64,000 nucleotides of DNA from Miniphocaeibacter halophilus (GTDB lineage: Bacteria > Bacillota > Clostridia > Tissierellales > Peptoniphilaceae). Both the position numbers and the translations under genes were made by a program. The notes under the pieces are model-generated. The model saw only the letters and a list, made by a program, of their open reading frames with translations, did no database searches and had not been told where the DNA came from. Position 1 is the first letter of the stretch, and each line of letters opens with the position of its first letter. Shown here one piece after another: positions 63,161-64,000 of the stretch. Where the stretch lies: positions 927,868 to 991,867 of the forward strand of contig NZ_CP066744.1 of assembly GCF_016458825.1 (NCBI RefSeq), given 5' to 3'.

Positions 63161-64000
63161 ATGAAAATTTTGCATATTATTGCTCAACTTCCCTCTAAAA
63201 CCGGAAGCGGGGTTTACTTTTCAAACTTAATAAAAGAATTAAACAAAAACAATGAAAACTATGCTATTTATGGTCATCAGGACTGTGTTGAATATGATTT
63301 TGATGTTATACCTGATGAAAATAAATTTCCAATAAACTTCAATAATAGCAAACTGGATTTTCATATTGTAGGAATGAGTGATGTAATGCCATATAATAGC
63401 ACTCGATATAAGGACATGACTCCTAAAATGTTAAACACATGGCTTAATAATTTTAAGGTCCAAATACTAAATGCCTATAACGAAATTAAGCCGGATATTA
63501 TTATTTGTCATCACCTTTGGATTTTAACATCCTTAACCTTGGATTTATTAAGGGATAGATGTGACAAAATAATTGGTATTTGCCATGGTACAGATATTAG
63601 GCAGGCCTTACAAAATCCTAGATTAAAAAATAGATATGTAAAAAATTTAAATAGATTGGACAAGGTATTTGCACTAAGTGAAAATCAGGTTTCTGAAATA
63701 GTAACTACCTATAACATAGACAAAAACAAAATCCATGTTTCCGGTGGTGGATATAACCAGGATTATTTTTATAAAGATGAAAAACTTCGATACGATGAAA
63801 ATAATCAATTTATAAACTTAGTTTACGCCGGGAAAATAGCCGATGCAAAAGGTGTATTTGAACTTATAGATGCCTATAAACAACTGGATTATGACAATAC
63901 TATAATATTAAATATAATAGGAACTCCTCAAGGGGAAAATATTGAAAGGATTCATAAAAAATTAGATAACACGAAAAATATAAAACTGTTTAATGCAAAA
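63161..64000 (+). CDS. Glycosyltransferase family 4 protein (truncated by window end)
   Basis: The first 280 residues of a GT4/GT-B enzyme: ILHIIAQLPSKTGSGVYFSNLIKEL, GICHGTDIRQ, FALSENQVSEIV, VSGGGYNQDYF and LVYAGKIADAKGVFELIDAY. It starts 9 bp after the ATPase with AAGGAG upstream, so it is co-transcribed with the importer, an unusual context. The acceptor is unknown. The gene continues beyond base 64000. Confidence 0.88.
   Translation, partial: MKILHIIAQLPSKTGSGVYFSNLIKELNKNNENYAIYGHQDCVEYDFDVIPDENKFPINFNNSKLDFHIVGMSDVMPYNSTRYKDMTPKMLNTWLNNFKVQILNAYNEIKPDIIICHHLWILTSLTLDLLRDRCDKIIGICHGTDIRQALQNPRLKNRYVKNLNRLDKVFALSENQVSEIVTTYNIDKNKIHVSGGGYNQDYFYKDEKLRYDENNQFINLVYAGKIADAKGVFELIDAYKQLDYDNTIILNIIGTPQGENIERIHKKLDNTKNIKLFNAK

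Overview
The window is AT-rich chromosomal DNA (about 30% GC by eye) from a Gram-positive, probably strictly anaerobic low-GC Firmicute. The gene set suits Clostridia/Tissierellia (for example the Peptoniphilaceae): strong AGGAGG ribosome binding sites, TTG and GTG starts, lipobox lipoproteins, a three-repeat CWB2 cell-wall protein, a BioY/BirA biotin locus, a gallate-decarboxylase-type UbiD cluster, a molybdenum hydroxylase and a DUF1538/P-II pair. Genus is not decided by what I can see. No rRNA, tRNA or CRISPR array was found.

Layout. 1-5 kb: a PadR regulator with two paralogous DUF1048-like membrane proteins, two tandem CPBP membrane proteases, a DUF4177 protein and an S66 LD-carboxypeptidase. 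4.8-7 kb: pyroglutamyl peptidase and two membrane proteins. 7-10.6 kb: a divergent aromatic-acid decarboxylase island, ubiX-lpdD leftward and lysR-ubiD(lpdC) rightward, bracketed by two nearly identical terminators. 10.6-18.5 kb: DsrE, VOC, P1 peptidase, a 150-bp hairpin repeat array, HAD, GNAT, C45 peptidase, aldo/keto reductase, acetyltransferase and an autoregulated TetR operon. 18.7-28.4 kb: VanZ-RDD protein, bioY-birA under a clear BirA operator/promoter, pyrC, two paralogous GNATs, patatin, lipoprotein, CWB2-deacetylase and mntP.

28.6-40.7 kb is best read as one integrated mobile element of about 12.1 kb. Its ends are imperfect 37-bp inverted repeats (28628-28664 and 40704-40740). The left half is a leftward defence operon: HTH regulator, type III methyltransferase, type III restriction subunit and an AbiC-domain abortive infection protein. 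The right half runs rightward: an iteron-like array of two ~203-bp units, a P4-type primase-helicase, two small unknown genes between repeated stem-loops, a GC-rich structured non-coding block, a lone HK97-fold major capsid protein, a TnpW-like protein and a large serine recombinase. There is no terminase, portal, protease, tail or conjugation gene. This combination (satellite-like replication, a single capsid gene, transposon-type recombinase and restriction cargo) is the most interesting system in the window.

40.9-64 kb: CopB-type P-ATPase, lipoprotein, GNAT, S41 protease, an ABC exporter pair, MurJ, an ogt-ACT-phosphoesterase operon, a three-subunit molybdenum hydroxylase, SDR, tandem-domain P-II protein plus DUF1538 membrane protein, and an iron-type ABC importer followed by a glycosyltransferase that runs off the window end.
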